Positions 37,241 through 50,775 are shown, counted from the stretch's first letter. The stretch: 64,000 bases of DNA from Orthonyx spaldingii (GCA_013397795.1 VZTJ01004195.1:383142-447141), one strand, 5' to 3'. Translations and numbers: made by a program. Notes: generated from the sequence alone by a model not told the origin.

Positions 37241-39529
37241 GAAAAGAAAAGTTTTGTCTTCTAGAGCGAAAACGACTGTAAATTTATTTCTTTCTCATGA
37301 TGAAGTCAGTTATCTAGGAATTGTAAGCTGTTCTTGCACTTAGAGTCAATTGATGGGTATGTATTATAGGTACTTCATAATGTTAATAATGATAAAATAA
37401 AACTCTTTGACAGTGATTATATTTGGGGTTTCTCCTGGAAACTGGTCTGTTTTTAGAAGGAGACTGGATGGAGGTACTGTTCAGGCACACTTCTACTCTC
37501 CATTTATGTTAGAACCAGGAGTTTTACTGTCTTATGGATTATTCATAATCAGTTGGCTTGTATATTGACCTTAAAGAAACTTGTCAAACTTAGTCACAAC
37601 CATGGGACATGATTCCAGTAATGTGGAATGTGCATATACAGACAAATACACAAAAATACCTATGTCCATTTTTAGTAGTATCATTATGCATTTAGGATTT
37701 TACTGTCTTATGTGCACCAAACATTTTACCACTGTCAACATGGCTTCTGTGTAATGGCTAATACCTCTGAGGCAAACTGCATTCTGAGCATCTGCTGGGA
37801 GTATAGGCATAAGAAATTGCATGAGTTACTTTAGTAAATAATTCAAATGTTGTAATTGTGGAAGAACACTGAGATGAGTGGTTTTTTTCATCCCACATAA
37901 TCTGCTGAAAGAAAGATTTTCTCACATTTCAAGGCTGCTGGAATGTCAGTGTATCACGATTCCCAGAGACTAGTGTTCTGCTCACCCTTTCCTCTTGCAA
38001 GAGTTATAGAAAATGGGCAATTTAATATTCCTGAGAAATAGGAATTTTTTTGCCTTTTTTTTTTTGTGTGGTTTTTGTTTTGTTTTGGTTTTTTTTTGTT
38101 GTTGTTGTTGTTGGTTTTTTGTTTGTTTGTTTGTTTTGTGTTTGTTTTTTGTTTTTTTGGGTTTTTTTAAATTAGGTTTATTTCAGAGTTTCCAAAGCTG
38201 GTACAAAGGTGATTTTTGCAGTACTTCTTAATATTTGCATGGTGTGCTCATGGTGTACACAGAATAAATTATGTTAAAAGAGGGTGAGGCAGTTCAATGC
38301 ACTCATAATGTCACTGTTCCTCAGAAGCAGTTGATGTTGCAAAAATGTCACGTGAACATAACAACCATCAATAAGAGAAAGATGAAAGTTCATTTTGGTC
38401 ATATATTAGCTGTGTAAAAATATTGAAATATCTGAATGTTCTGAGTGACTGAATATTGAAATATTGGTCCAGACTTTGTTCACAAGTCAGCTTTACTTGA
38501 CTGTTGATTCTGTAAAATTTAAAATGCATATGCAACAATGCATTTTTTACCAGATAGAGGCATTCAAGAAAATTGTGATATATTTAAATATGTTCAAATA
38601 TAATTGGTTTCATCTCAGCTGTTCTCAGACTTGTGTGATCCTTTGAGTCGTGAGCAGATGATGTGTCTGTCACAAGACATTTTTACATTTCTCATTTGGT
38701 GAGTGAAATACTTATGTTAATATATTCTGTTATATGTGAAGTATCCATTTTCCCAACATCAATTCTCATAAGTCTATGACATACTCTTAAAGTGGCATTG
38801 GTGACTTTTCCTAGAAAGAGAATAAGATCAGAAAACAGTCACTGAAAACAATGTGGTACAGCTGCTTTTATAGAAAATAGCAACTGCAACAAATGTGATG
38901 GCTGAGAGAGGAACTATAGCTTACAAAAGCCAGAAAAACTAATGTGGGTTTTGCAGAACACACAGTAATTGATTACAGTGAATAATTAGGCATTATACTT
39001 ATAATCGTTTCCTGAGGTGAAAAGATCAAGAGCTATTTTAAATACTGGTATATAGAAAATGTAATTAATGTTTTATGGTGATAAAATACTTTTGTTTTCC
39101 CCACAACACTTGTATCCATTTTACTGTAGTTTCATCATGTAGCATTATATGCAGTAAGTAGAGTAAAAGAGTTGCAAAGAGCAGTTTTAAATTAAGTTCA
39201 CGGATAATTTAGAAGGAACATTATATTCTCCTCCTGTCCTTAATGGCAGTCTCAACTGCACTGATGAAACACAGTCATTGATGGTAAAGCAAAGTCATTT
39301 GGAAGCAAACCCCTGATTGAGAATTTTAACTCCATAAATGAGCTGCATAGGTACTTAACCTGGGAACTCCCAGGGTATTTTAAAGCATATTTCCAATTAA
39401 ATCTGTCTTGAGGAACAGTAAGGAGAATGGTACATTTTCTTTAGAGTTAATGGGATTATTATTTTTCCTTTGACCTGGGTATATACTCCTGATCTGCTAT
39501 GAAGATATTATTGGTAGATGTTTAGAATG
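37241..39529. other. AT-rich DNA with a T/G-rich tract, no gene seen
   Basis: No coding region. The reading frame at 38013-38231 is the translation of the T/G-rich tract at 38055-38170 and is an artefact. Confidence 0.45.
38055..38170. repeat. T/G-rich low-complexity tract
   Basis: Irregular GTT and GTTTT units, including runs of GTT at 38098-38113 and TTTG at 38120-38135. Confidence 0.8.
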
Positions 39530-39705
39530 TGGGCTGGAGTTCTATAAGGGTAACTTTGCAGTTGTCACACATTTTTGAGAAGGGTCACCTGCTGTAGTTG
39601 GCATGGCTTTGTGCGAGGACATTGTACCAGATAATCGCAGATGTTCTTTCAACCTCAGCTATTCTGTGACAGAATAGAATACAATAGAATAGAAATTATC
39701 TTAAA
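39530..39705 (+). mobile_element. CR1-like 3' end remnant
   Basis: The stretch at 39595-39670 ends in TCAACCTCAGCTATTCTGTG, which resembles the last bases of a CR1 3' UTR in plus orientation. A short GAATA-type microsatellite follows at 39671-39695. A small, old remnant. Confidence 0.55.
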
Positions 39706-42345
39706 CATTGTGATAGCAGTTTGATTTCCTCACTTGTTAAGGTAAGCAGTGTAATTAATGGCAAAGCTATACTGTGATCATACTGGACATTCTATGTTCA
39801 ACTTGAAAACTCCATGAATACATTGACATTTACATTTACCCCATAAATTATATATATATATGTAAAGTCAAATCTACAAGTGGTTCAGTGTTACACATTC
39901 GTGGTGGCAAAAAAACTAAACATGGAGAAAAATTCATTCTGTGGTATTTTAGCAGACTTATATTCTAAAATAAGAATATTACTGTGCCTTGACTTAGCTT
40001 TCTTTACTTATTCTAAAGAATCTAGACTCCTTTCGGTAACATATCTGGTTGGTGTTCGGTCATGATTCTTCAGAATGTGTAATTCCTTTCTAAAATTTTT
40101 CTTCCTGTTGACCTAATTTAGGATCAAATACCTGTTATGATCCATGTTTTCCTTCATAAACCCACCATGTTTTTAGACATGCATGTTGCTTGTCAGAAAC
40201 TACAGAAGCCCAGATTAGTTCAACTATTTTAGAATACCATCATATTCTATGCATTCTTTTCAAGAATAAAATAGATTATACTCTATTTGAACACATTTTA
40301 ATGTAATTGTCTTCTTTAAATATCTTAATAACTACTTTCTTTTACCGTTATTCCTTATTATTTTAAAATACTCTGATTTTTAAAAATATTATTTCCTCAC
40401 CTCCCTGATATATACCAGACCAAATATAAAATTGTAACTGTCACGTGATGACCCTAGGCACCCAAAACAACAATCCTAAATAAAACTTTTACAGGTCAGA
40501 AACTCTTCTGTCAGAGTATGCCAAAGCATGAACATGAAATACCTTTTAGAAATGTGTAATTTCTGTTTATTTTTTAGTTGAAATTTCACAAGAAATTTAA
40601 TAGCAGTTATTTTTAAATTTAATACTACTCTATAGTATTTTATTTGGGGAATTTAACTTGTATTTCAAATTATTTTTTTTAATTGTGAGAAAACAAATAA
40701 ATAGATTTTTAAATTCAAATTTCCTGAACGATACACATTCAACTATGACCAACTGTACGAAAAATATGCAACCTGTTAAAATCTATTTCAGTATGAAGTG
40801 TGTTAGGCCTTTACCTTCTATAGACTAAATGGGCTAATGAAGTTATCATATGATTACATTACTCTTTAGATATGTACCAAAACTAGTCTGCACATTTCAA
40901 GCTATTAATTAGAAAACAGCTAAAGCATTACTATGAAGAAAGAATGAAGAGGGTAGCTGCAAGAAATTGTAATTGGCTTCCTCAAGAGACTGATGTCCTT
41001 TATTAAATTTTCATTCTTCTGTTTACTTTTTTAGTACCTATTATTCCCATTTTTTTACCAAGAATGGCAAAAATCTGTATGTGTTAAAAAAAAAAAATTC
41101 CTTTTATTATTGCCAAGGTTCAGACCATACACTTCAAATTTCAGCAATGAATCCACACAAATATATTTATATAGATCCTTTTGCTTCCATAGGTGAGTAT
41201 CAACTCAAAACCATATTTTAAAAAACCCTATTTGGTAGTTGCTAAAGATTGCATGGGTTTTTAAATTTAAATTACATAATATTTTTATATATTGCAAAAC
41301 TTTAAAAATAATGAGGAAAAAAAATAATTAGTCCTATAACCTAATGTTGAACTCCCATGAGATTCAATGATGAAAAATTCAATATATCCTTAGATATAAG
41401 GAATTTTGCATCCCTAATAAGAAAATAAACTTCTTGAACATTTCTGAATTTATATTTATAAAATCAGAGATAATGAAGATAAGTGTATGCTACTCTTTTT
41501 ATTGATATAATTAACCCCCCTGCTTATATATTATTTCAACTCTTACAATTATAATAAAAAGTATGTAGTTCTTACAAAGTTGCAATCTTTTTACAGGCAT
41601 CCACTTCATGTAGAGATGTATTCATATGGTTGCATAAATATTTCTTAAAGTTAGTGGACATTTAACACTGAGTAATATAATGTTGTAGCATTTGTGATGA
41701 GCTTACAATATGATTTGCTGTATTTTAAGAGAATCTCTACATTATCCCGTAAAACAAATACTAGACAAGTTAAAATTAATGACTACAGTTTGGTGCTTCA
41801 ATGTTAATAAATAACACATCTTTCACAGTTTTGTATAAAAAGTGCAATCTATTAAAGTTCAATATTTAGGAGAACATAACATGCATTTAATATTCAACTG
41901 TAATTAATTAAGGTATTTTGACTTGATCTGAATTATAGTTATTATTATTGTCTATCATGAGTTTCCAAATTAAATGAAGAAAGAGACTAAAGCAACTAAA
42001 ATAAACCATTGTTTTCCTTCAATATTTAGTGTATTTTTGACAACACAAATTAATATATGTCATTGTATTCTGATACTGCTGTTTCTTTGAGCGGCAAGCA
42101 AGGCATCCTCATCAGTAAAACATATAGATATTTAAGAAAGACTGATGATGTCATTTCATGTTGTGTTCTGTGTATTTTTAAGGATTGTGATAAGATTTTG
42201 CAATATTCTTTCCGTTTACTTACAATTACGGCATAAGAGGTGGAGCTTTCCATAAGTTGTTTAAAAGTCTTATAAATAATAAATTCTAAATGGTTAAGCA
42301 AAAATATTCTTCTGTCCAAACAGTACATACTGCATTCACTAAACC

Positions 42346-42373
42346 TTTTTTTTTTTTTTTTTTTTTTTTTTTT
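42346..42373. repeat. Poly-T run, 28 bases
   Basis: Uninterrupted T on the plus strand. Could be the reverse-oriented tail of a retrotransposed copy, but no body is recognisable to its left. Confidence 0.85.
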
Positions 42374-43732
42374 GGTTGAAGTATTCAACAAAATTGCGCA
42401 AACCTAAATCCTTGATAATGGTCTTTCCAACACGCAATCTATAATTAAAATTAAATTGCAATGATATCCTTTTATGACTGCATTTTTACTTATAAAGATT
42501 CAAAATAAAAGATGCAAATATTATTCCTAGTAAATTATATTTACCAGAAAAGTATAATTTCTTCATTTAATATATGTAGAAACTGAGTCATAAAAGAATG
42601 AAGTTAGTTATGAACACTCATTAATTAATTGTACTTTATTTGAAACTTATTAGAAAGTTATGCTAATGTTATTAAGAGTCAGCTTCTGTTTAGGATTTGT
42701 AACTAGAAAGGCATAAGAAGCATAAATGGACAATATGACATTATAAAATATTAAGTATCTTTATATAGGCATTTGCATAGAGTTATTTAAGAACTGACTG
42801 TATCTCTCTAGTGCAAATTTCAAACTCTTTTTTAGGTAATTTTCTTGCTTCAGGATATTTTAAAACTGAAATCTTTACTATGTTTAAGTAAAATCTGTAA
42901 TTCCATTTTCTCCTGTGCTGAAATGAAAATGCTGCCTAAACTCAGTAGCTTGATGTAAGCTATCAGTTGCCTGAATTTTAATGATTCCAGGATGCTGTTA
43001 TTATATCTGCTGAAGTCATATTATTCCTTCTATGATACCAGAAAATACTTTTATGAACATATTTTGCTGTCATGAATTTTTGGGAAAGAAAGTATGATCA
43101 ATTTTGCCCAGCTTCATGCACAAGTGACACAGCAAATCTCTCACCCACACAGGCTGGGAATAAGAAAATTACAAAACCCCTATTTTGATCGATGTTGCCA
43201 TTTAAAGTCATTTTCAGCAAACTGTTTATAGATGCACCTGACCCTTTTTGTTTCTTCTTTTCTTAAGCATCTTTTATTGAGAAAAAGCTATACCACAGCT
43301 TTGAAAAAAACATTTATTCAAAAGCAAAGCATATCAATAACAAGGTAATTATCATCAAATGGCACATAAACTCATAGGTCTGTAAGTAGACTGTGTGTGA
43401 AGTATAGCACAATTCTAATCTGCCTCATTCAAGTCCTAAATCAGATATGAGAAGATCTATTATATGCTGTGCATTGAAGATTTCAGAGCAAATACACCTT
43501 AGCTTTCTGAGACTGCTGCAGTTATATGGCCAGAAGCGATACTATTTTAGAGCCTCATCATTTACATAAATACTGGTTTTGCAATGGTGTTTTCTGAGAG
43601 CAGGATTGAGCACAGATTTGAGCACCATCTCCTTGCAATTTCATGTGCTTTTAATAACAAATACTGAATGTTTTCCACAGTTGTACTCATAGTGTTGATA
43701 ACAGGTAAAGACAGANAAGGGTTTAAAAAGAG

Positions 43733-43777
<45 letters not shown>
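43733..43777. repeat. Poly-A run, 45 bases
   Basis: Uninterrupted A. An undetermined base lies 17 bases before it (43716). Length is uncertain because long homopolymers are commonly miscounted in sequencing. Confidence 0.8.
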
Positions 43778-43779
<2 letters not shown>

Positions 43780-45386
43780 CTAGCACATCATTGTGACTCA
43801 GAATGTTGATTTGAATGAATCAACTTATATTCCGAGCTGATGTTTTTCCATCAGAGCTCCCACACATTCATGTGCTGGAAACCACATGATGGAAATAGAA
43901 AATGATAAAAAGACATCTCCATAGCCATCCTTGCAGCTTTAAAGCCCTAGGTTATTTGTTTTGTTTGGTTTGGTTCTTTGTGGTTTTATCCCTGGGGGAG
44001 AGGTATAAAAAGAAAGTGACTCCTGGATAGATATGAAAGAAAAAAATTCTCCTTGAAATTACTGAGGAGCAGGTGTTGTTTACACATCTTCTCAGAGACC
44101 TTTTAGTCAGTGCTTCATCAATGACCCCCACATGTTTGTGTTCTTTCAGTGTTGTCCTCTGTCCCAACCTAGTGAACTAAAGGATGAAACCTAACTTGTT
44201 TTGTTTTGTTCTTGTTTGGTTCAAGGCAAAGATTTTAAAACTATTTTGAATTATATCATACTCAGAGCTCCTGTGTCACAGACATTGAGTCAGGTCTGTC
44301 AAAAAAGTATTCATAACTATCAGTGTCTAATGATATCTGGATGCCAGACTAAGAATATCAGGGAATTACTAAGAGTAATTAACTGAAATTATTTGGTGAT
44401 AACTAGCTAGATCTAACTCATGACAAATACTAGAGTAAAATGCCTAACCTGATGCAGTCTTAGTGAAATTTGTTAGATAGGGTTTGTTTGGGGTTAGTTT
44501 TGGGTTTGAGTGTGGTTTGGGCAGTTTTTTGTTTGTTTTTGCTTTTGGTTTTGTTTTAAGTAGGTACGATTTTTTATTTATTCATTTTATTTTCATACAG
44601 AATTCACTTATTCTCTGGATCCAAACATTCTCTTAAATAATGGATACTAACAGCGTCTCCACTAGCCTGAAGGACACCAGGGAAATTGTTCAGGTTTTAT
44701 AAACATCAACCTCCAAGTACAGGATGTCTAGTTTACAGATTTATGTACCAGCAAGACGAACATGGTGTCATGGGCAACACAAATGGGGATATCTTTACAT
44801 AATAACATACCTGATGGTACCATACACATCTGTCAGAGGTATTGTTACCTGCTGACTTCAAATGTTCTTTTGTCCAGCTTCACTTCTCTTGTCCACTCTG
44901 TTCAGCCCTTGAATTTTGCTATATTTCAGAGAAAACAAAATTTAATAAGTGTGATAATTATTTTGTAACTTTTAAAAAGACTATTCACCCTATACTCCTA
45001 TTTATTAAATAGAATCAAAGCAGTTAATCATAGTTTTTCAGTGCTTCTCACCAGCACAGTTTTAATTTTAAAGGATTATATTTTCATTTTAATATTCAGC
45101 AATCAAATTTCCTTCAATGAAGTAATAAAAGAAATTTCTCGAAGCATCCCCTGGTGTGATAAGAATCGAGGAGGTGAGTTGGTCCAATTTCTGCATGCTT
45201 TAAAGTGTTCTTTCAGAAATACCTTAGTAAGAAAGAAATACATTATCACTAGAATTTCTTCTGCTTTTATTTTCAGACAAATTAGAGTAGGGATATTCTG
45301 AATGTTGTCAACTCTTTCCATTAAAATATATTCTGAGAAACAGGACTGTTAGAGAAATGCATCTAAAGTAGAAAGTTGTACAGGTG

Positions 45387-45978
45387 TGCTGGTTTGAGCC
45401 AGATTTGGAGAGGGGACTTCCAAAAGAGTCTCCTTCAGGAGAACAGATTTCAGCAGCCCCTCCCCTCAAACCGGTTTGGGAAAAAACTTCCTCTGAGGAA
45501 AAACAAGTGGAAAAAACTATTTACCAAACCAAATGAATAGTATTAAACAAATGGAAACCTCTAGTTGTTTTGAGGAGTCAGTGAGTCAGAGAAATCCCTC
45601 CTTGGCTGCGGCTCAGTCAGGTTCGGTCCCTTCAGAGTTCGGGCCCAGTGGCCAGACCTGGCGTGCTGCTGGTGGGGGGGGAACCCCCAGGCAGGTGTTC
45701 CGATGTCCTGGACCAGAGAGGTGCTGAACAAATCCCAGAGAGAGAAACCACAGTCTGTAAAATGCTTCTTGCTTCAGCCAACGAGGGGAAAAAAAAACCA
45801 GAGGACCAAACTCCCTGACTCTTGCTCCCTGCCAGAAGAAGGAAGGAAGGAAAAAAAAACTCTGAGAGCAAAAATTCTCCCCTTATCTTCCACTGTCCCG
45901 TTGTTTCTGTTTCTGCCAGAGTCGAAGAATGTAAACAAAACCTGTGCTGGCTTTCCTCTGACTGAATTAAAGGGACAA
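45387..45978 (+). mobile_element. LTR-like segment, class uncertain
   Basis: Begins TGTGCTGGTTTGAGCC, a start shared by several bird LTR families, and could end at GGGACA (45978), giving TG...CA ends and about 590 bases. The interior is more GC-rich than its flanks and contains a G-run at 45674-45681 and A-runs near 45787 and 45850. No target duplication was found and no internal viral sequence is attached, so orientation and ends are tentative. Confidence 0.45.
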
Positions 45979-48519
45979 ACTAATTCCTAAGTATAGCAGA
46001 TGATATGGCATATATATAGCATAAAATACATGCATAAAATCACTCTAGGATAACAGGATAAAAACCCACCCATCTTTAAAGAGTACAAGTAAGAAAAGCA
46101 TATGATATATGCCAGAAAAGGGTTTTAATAAAAAAATATGTCAGAAGATGCACATTACAGACTCTTTTTTTTTTTTTCCTGGAAATAGTTACGAAGGTTT
46201 TGAGGACTGACCATACCCAAGATTTTCTTATTTTCTAAATTTTGCTTTTAACCTTGAAGAAATTACAGACATAGAAATTCATATTCCCTTTAGAGAAGAA
46301 CAGACTAAATAATTTCTTCAAAAGAGAAATTATATGAACAAGAATATCCAAAAAATATCTTCTCCAAAACATATAAAAGTGGTAGAAGCTTCCCAATAAA
46401 ATAGGAACGAAGAGTCAAGATCTTAAGGTTACAATAGAGAGTTTCTGGTCTCATATATGTATATTGAGACTGAGGACTGAGGTCTAAAGGCTGAGTCACT
46501 GTGGCTTGTGTCCTGATTATGAATGCAGATCACATTAAGAATTATGTATATGGGGCACTTGGGATAGAGGAGAAAAGTTACTAGTCACAGTACATTTGGT
46601 ACCAGTATAGGAAGGATATTCTGAAGTTTTATCTCAGGTTAAGAGAGACTTTCATAATCTGAAATACTATGCAAGGTATAGGATGTGTAGAGATCTGGAA
46701 TCTTATGCATGGAAGAGATAATCACGTTAGGAGTAAAGAAGCAAGCACGTCAGAAACTCTTGAACTCTATTGAAAGATTTGATCTGAAAGGAAAGGTTAC
46801 ACCTTAATTCTAATGGAACCAGACTGTTATAACACAAAATTAAAAAGGTCATGGAAAAACGCTGCTTGAGAAAAATTGTCAGGCACAGAAAAACATCTGG
46901 TCTGAGTTGACAGGGCCAAAGCATCTATGACTGACAGTTAATGTGTTTCTGAAAATGCCAGGAGGGAAAAAGTCCTCACCCAAATCATAAATAAAACAAT
47001 AAATAAAACAGACAAATAAGATGCCTAAATGCCAGCTGACTGGTGCTTGCAGTGTTAAGTCAGTGGGCTAAAGTAACACTTACCTAGTGCTAAACAATAT
47101 GAATTCTGGCATCCTAAAAATAAAATAGGACACTACAGTGCTTGGCATCAATTACCCTGGTAAAATAGGCATGTCAGAGACCTGAGTGAGGAGAGTAATT
47201 AGTAGGATATGGCTAGCACCTGTGCGGGAACAGTGAAGTAGCACATACTGGGAACAACACTGCATTTGAAGGATTTCATAAAACATCGTGGCATAAAAAT
47301 GGTCTTGCAAAAGACACAATCCTACTGTAATATTAAAAACATAATGGTAAGACTAATGCTGGTAATTGCTCAAGACAAAAGTCCAGAATCAATTGACCAG
47401 TTGAAAATCTGGAGTTTCAATCGTGACAGACATCTGTCCATCAAATGACAGGATCAATGACGCATCAAGGTGGGATGTAAAAATAAAATCTGGGATTTAA
47501 AGACTGACTACTGTCAAATACACCATCCTGATTTTTATTTGGATTAAATGCATGGAGACTAATTTAAGAAAAATATGAGGGCAAACTGGTCAATACAGTA
47601 AAATTCAATAATTAATAATTCAATAATTTATAATTTAACACTATGGTGGAGACAGTAGGACAAACAAATCCAGCACACAAATATTCAGTTTTAAGAAAGA
47701 GATCTACATTTGAGTTACCCAAAACCAAACAAAACAAACTTTAAAAAGCATCACCAAGAAGCAATGCAAAATGTGGAGACTATTACAAATAAAAGGTCTT
47801 TTAGAAGCCCAAATAAATTGAACGTAAATATTCAACAAGAAAACAACAACAATAACAAAATAAACCAAGAAGCTTTGGAGTTAGAAAGAATCTACCAGGA
47901 GCATATTTTGGCTTTTGAAAAATAGATGGCATAAACTAATGAAAATTGGAAGTATCATAAAATATAATGAATGAAATAGGAACTTAAGTTAATTTCTTTC
48001 TTTTCTCCTGTGTTGTGTTTTCCACTAACTGCATTCAGGTCTATGATGTACTTCTTTATTTACAGACTAAAGCTAAAGAAATTGGTTTCTTTACAGCTAT
48101 TCAACTGCACATCAGATTGTGTTCAACATTTAAAATTTATATAAAGCACTTCATTGCAGAGAAAGTCTATGGCATAGTACTGACTATCCCTGCCTATTAG
48201 GGTTTGATATCCTAATGGATACCAATGGGGAGGCATACTTACTGATCACTTCTTGACTCTTCCACTGAATCAACTTACTGACGCTAAAGAGGCAGTTTCA
48301 GTTGATGCTATATTGTTGTTGGTGCGTTGTCATGGTATTAAATGCACCTCCTGTTCCTTAACTTGTAGCAATTCCCCCCACCACCAGACAGGTGCTCTGA
48401 GAGGCCAGGAAACCTATACAGCTGTTTAATCTTCTCTGTTCTCAAGGCAGCTAAACCTAAAGCTCACCAATACCTTTTCATTCTTGAAAACTTTTAACCT
48501 GATTTAGTTGAAGATATCT
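45979..48519. other. AT-rich DNA, no gene seen
   Basis: No supported coding frame. The lysine- and asparagine-rich frame at 47710-47925 follows from A-rich composition. Confidence 0.45.
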
Positions 48520-48595
48520 GTACTCATTTGCTGGACAGTTTGTTTAGATGACCTTTAAAAGCCCCTTCCAATCCATAGTTCTATGACTGCAGCTA
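48520..48595 (+). mobile_element. Short CR1 3' end remnant
   Basis: TTTAGATGACCTTTAAAAGC at 48543 and CCCTTCCAATCCATAGTTCT ending at 48582 match the last part of a CR1 3' UTR including one terminal repeat unit. Nothing upstream is clearly CR1. Confidence 0.7.
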
Positions 48596-49274
48596 CCACT
48601 ATACCAATTGTATAGTGATTTAGTAAAAATCATGACCAACTTAGATTGACTTTGTGATAAGAAAAGGTTGTCTGGATCATTTTCCTAGCAGGCATCTCAA
48701 TTTCCTGTCTTTTCCAAATAACATAATCAATTTAAGAGAAGAAGAGCAAATGTTAAAATAGAGCCTCTCCTCACAACTCTGAACTTCTACTTTTTCCTTC
48801 TAAGTAAACTTAATAGTAGAAATTGAGGTAGGCTCAGTGTTATTTTCTTCCTTTTTTTTATGAATTCATGCATTTTCAATGTATGTGCTTGTTGATCACT
48901 TTGTGAATAGTTTCAGATAAAGTGTAATATTATTTTTAATAAGCTAGAAAGCATAACCACAAATCTGCACTGAATTCTGTCTGTACAACTCTTTTTTCAG
49001 AGTACGTTTTATTTTTCAAATTCAGTTAAAAGTTAAAATACTAACTTAAAACACATTTTATCACATCACTCCACCATTGCTTTTTAAAACAAACCATATA
49101 ACTTTCTCACCATAAAACAAAGGAAATTAGCTGCATTTATTTCCCCTTGTTTCACATTAAGACCAACAAAACTTTATACAGGAAAGAAATGCAGAGAATG
49201 TTTTCTTCAGGCCAAAATTTAGTGATTCATAATTTTCCTAATAAGGTAGTAAAAAAAATTTGAAAACAACCAGT
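48596..49274. other. AT-rich DNA, no gene seen
   Basis: No coding region or recognised repeat between two CR1 pieces. Confidence 0.4.
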
Positions 49275-49500
49275 GTAATATGCACACCATCAGAACGCTG
49301 TGTGGTTCAGCTGATGTGCTGGACAAAAATGATGCCTTCCAAAGCAACCTTAAAAGGCCTGAGAGGTGGTCTCATGCAAACCTCATGAAGTTTAACAGGG
49401 CCAAGTGCAAGGTCTTGCACCTGGGGTCAGAGCAACCTCAAGCACAAATACAGGCTGAGTGGAGAACGGATTGAGAGCAGCCCTGGTGAGAGGGACCAGT
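49275..49500 (+). mobile_element. CR1 LINE, left part of an interrupted copy
   Basis: Plus-strand frame with CR1 ORF2 C-terminal segments, e.g. LMKFNRAKCKVLHLGSEQP near 49383-49440 and a trailing GAGAGCAGCCCTGG. The CR1 sequence stops near 49500. The next CR1 segment in consensus order resumes at about 55845, beyond a provirus, in the same orientation, so the two are halves of one copy. Confidence 0.8.
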
Positions 49501-50102
49501 CTGATCTTTGTTTTTGCCTCAGCACACCGTTCATGTGAGCTTGCAGACCTATTTCCCAGGAAGGCTTCTCCTAGCAGCCAGCCAGGGCAGAGAAAGCCTC
49601 ACAGCATCGAACTGCAAGCTTGTGCTCAGCCATGCCGCCGTGTTTTCCCGCGGCGCTCTAGTTGCCGCCATCCGCCACAGCCTTGGGAGCCGCTGCGGCC
49701 ATAACCAGCACGCGGCCAGCCGCCCGCAGCAGCCTCAGCAGTCGCTGATTCCTGCCACGCGGTCTGTCGCCACGCGGTCTGCCCGTCCACCACCAGTACC
49801 AGTCGGCGCCGAACCAGCCTACCGGTCCCCGCACTGGCTGCCATCGCGTTCGGACCACACCGCAGACGTGCCTAGGAACTGCAACAGCCTATTCCCCGGC
49901 AACGGCAGAGACACACGGTTCGCTCCTGTTCGGAAACCGCGCCTATTCCGCCCTAGGAGCGATGCAGCACGCACGCTTCATCTGCCAGACTGCCACCGTT
50001 AAGCCAATTTTTTTTGGGGGGGGGAGGGGGCGGTAACGCTGTCTGTGTACCCTGGTTTTTTTTTAGTTTTCTCCCTTTCCCCCCTTTCTACTCCTTTTCT
50101 CT
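49501..50102. other. CpG-rich segment of unknown origin
   Basis: About 600 bases, strongly GC- and CpG-rich until 49998, then T/G/C homopolymer tracts to 50102. It lies between the left CR1 half and the outer end of the provirus 3' LTR. The 164-codon plus-strand frame (49508-50002) is probably a by-product of GC richness; its arginine- and proline-rich peptide has no domain I recognise. It could belong to another LTR or to a retroposed host 5' region. Confidence 0.4.
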
Positions 50103-50760
50103 TGCAAGGGACGAGGAATCAATAAAGAAGACACCCCCCCTCCCCCCCCGCATAAAAAAAAACAATGANTTGCAAGGGACGAGGAATCAATAAAGAAGAC
50201 CCCCCCCCTCCCCCCCCGCATAAAAAAAAACAATGAAACATAAACAATTTATTAACAAACAGCCAAGGACAACAAAAAAGAACAACAAAGCAGAGTAAAT
50301 TATAGTGCGGCCACCACACTCACTTCTCCTTCCCTTGAGGACGGAGGACTTGCGGCAATCTGCTGGTTCGCTTTTTATATCCCAGTCCATCTCTCTCTCT
50401 ATTGGTCCTTTTTGGATCCTCTGCATCATTGGTCCATTCCTCTGGTTGTGGTTGGTCCATGCTTTCTTGTCCAATCATTCCTTCAAAATCCGCTTCGATT
50501 GGTTTCCTTCTAGTCCAATCCTTGTCCTTGATGAGTCCACCTTTTCCCACCACAACCTGCTAGAATCTCATGCATATTTAGGCAGGGGCGTATCTAGCCC
50601 TCACTCCCCATCCCCTACCCTTGTCACTCAACGAGTCCCCCAACACAAACAGTACAAGAACATTAGCCAGCCCAACCCCCACAATTATCTTTATAAATGT
50701 ACTTGAACTCCCAACTTATAAACACAGTGAACTTTTATAACCATGAACTTGTTTATAACA
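50103..50760 (-). mobile_element. 3' LTR of the class I provirus, with an apparent assembly duplication
   Basis: From TGTTATAAACAAG (50760, minus strand) to about 50103. It matches the 5' LTR along its length: CCAAT-type boxes, ATATAAAAAG at 50380-50371, and AATAAA at 50253-50248. A 67-base block (50102-50168) is repeated almost exactly at 50170-50235 on the other side of a single N (50169). Without it the LTR would be about 590 bases, the same as the 5' LTR. Confidence 0.82.
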
Positions 50761-50775
50761 GTTCTCCCTCTCATT
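50761..50775 (-). other. Polypurine tract of the class I provirus
   Basis: The minus strand reads AATGAGAGGGAGAAC immediately before the TG of the 3' LTR. This is the expected site for priming plus-strand DNA synthesis. Confidence 0.75.

Larger units (their letters stand above)
39706..45386. other. AT-rich DNA with homopolymers, no gene seen
   Basis: About 5.7 kb, very AT-rich, with a T28 run at 42346-42373 and an A45 run at 43733-43777. Frames that cross these runs are artefacts. A T/G-rich patch lies at 44480-44560. No exon, RNA gene or interspersed repeat is recognised. Confidence 0.45.

Noticed and set aside
38013..38231. 72-codon frame resembling a membrane segment
   Set aside because: Translation of a T/G-rich tract (F, V, C and L only).
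47710..47925. 71-codon frame rich in N, K and Q
   Set aside because: A-rich composition; no homologous domain or splice context.
49508..50002. 164-codon plus-strand frame
   Set aside because: CpG-rich DNA has few stop codons by chance. The peptide is arginine- and proline-rich without any recognised domain, and overlapping frames on the other strand are also open.
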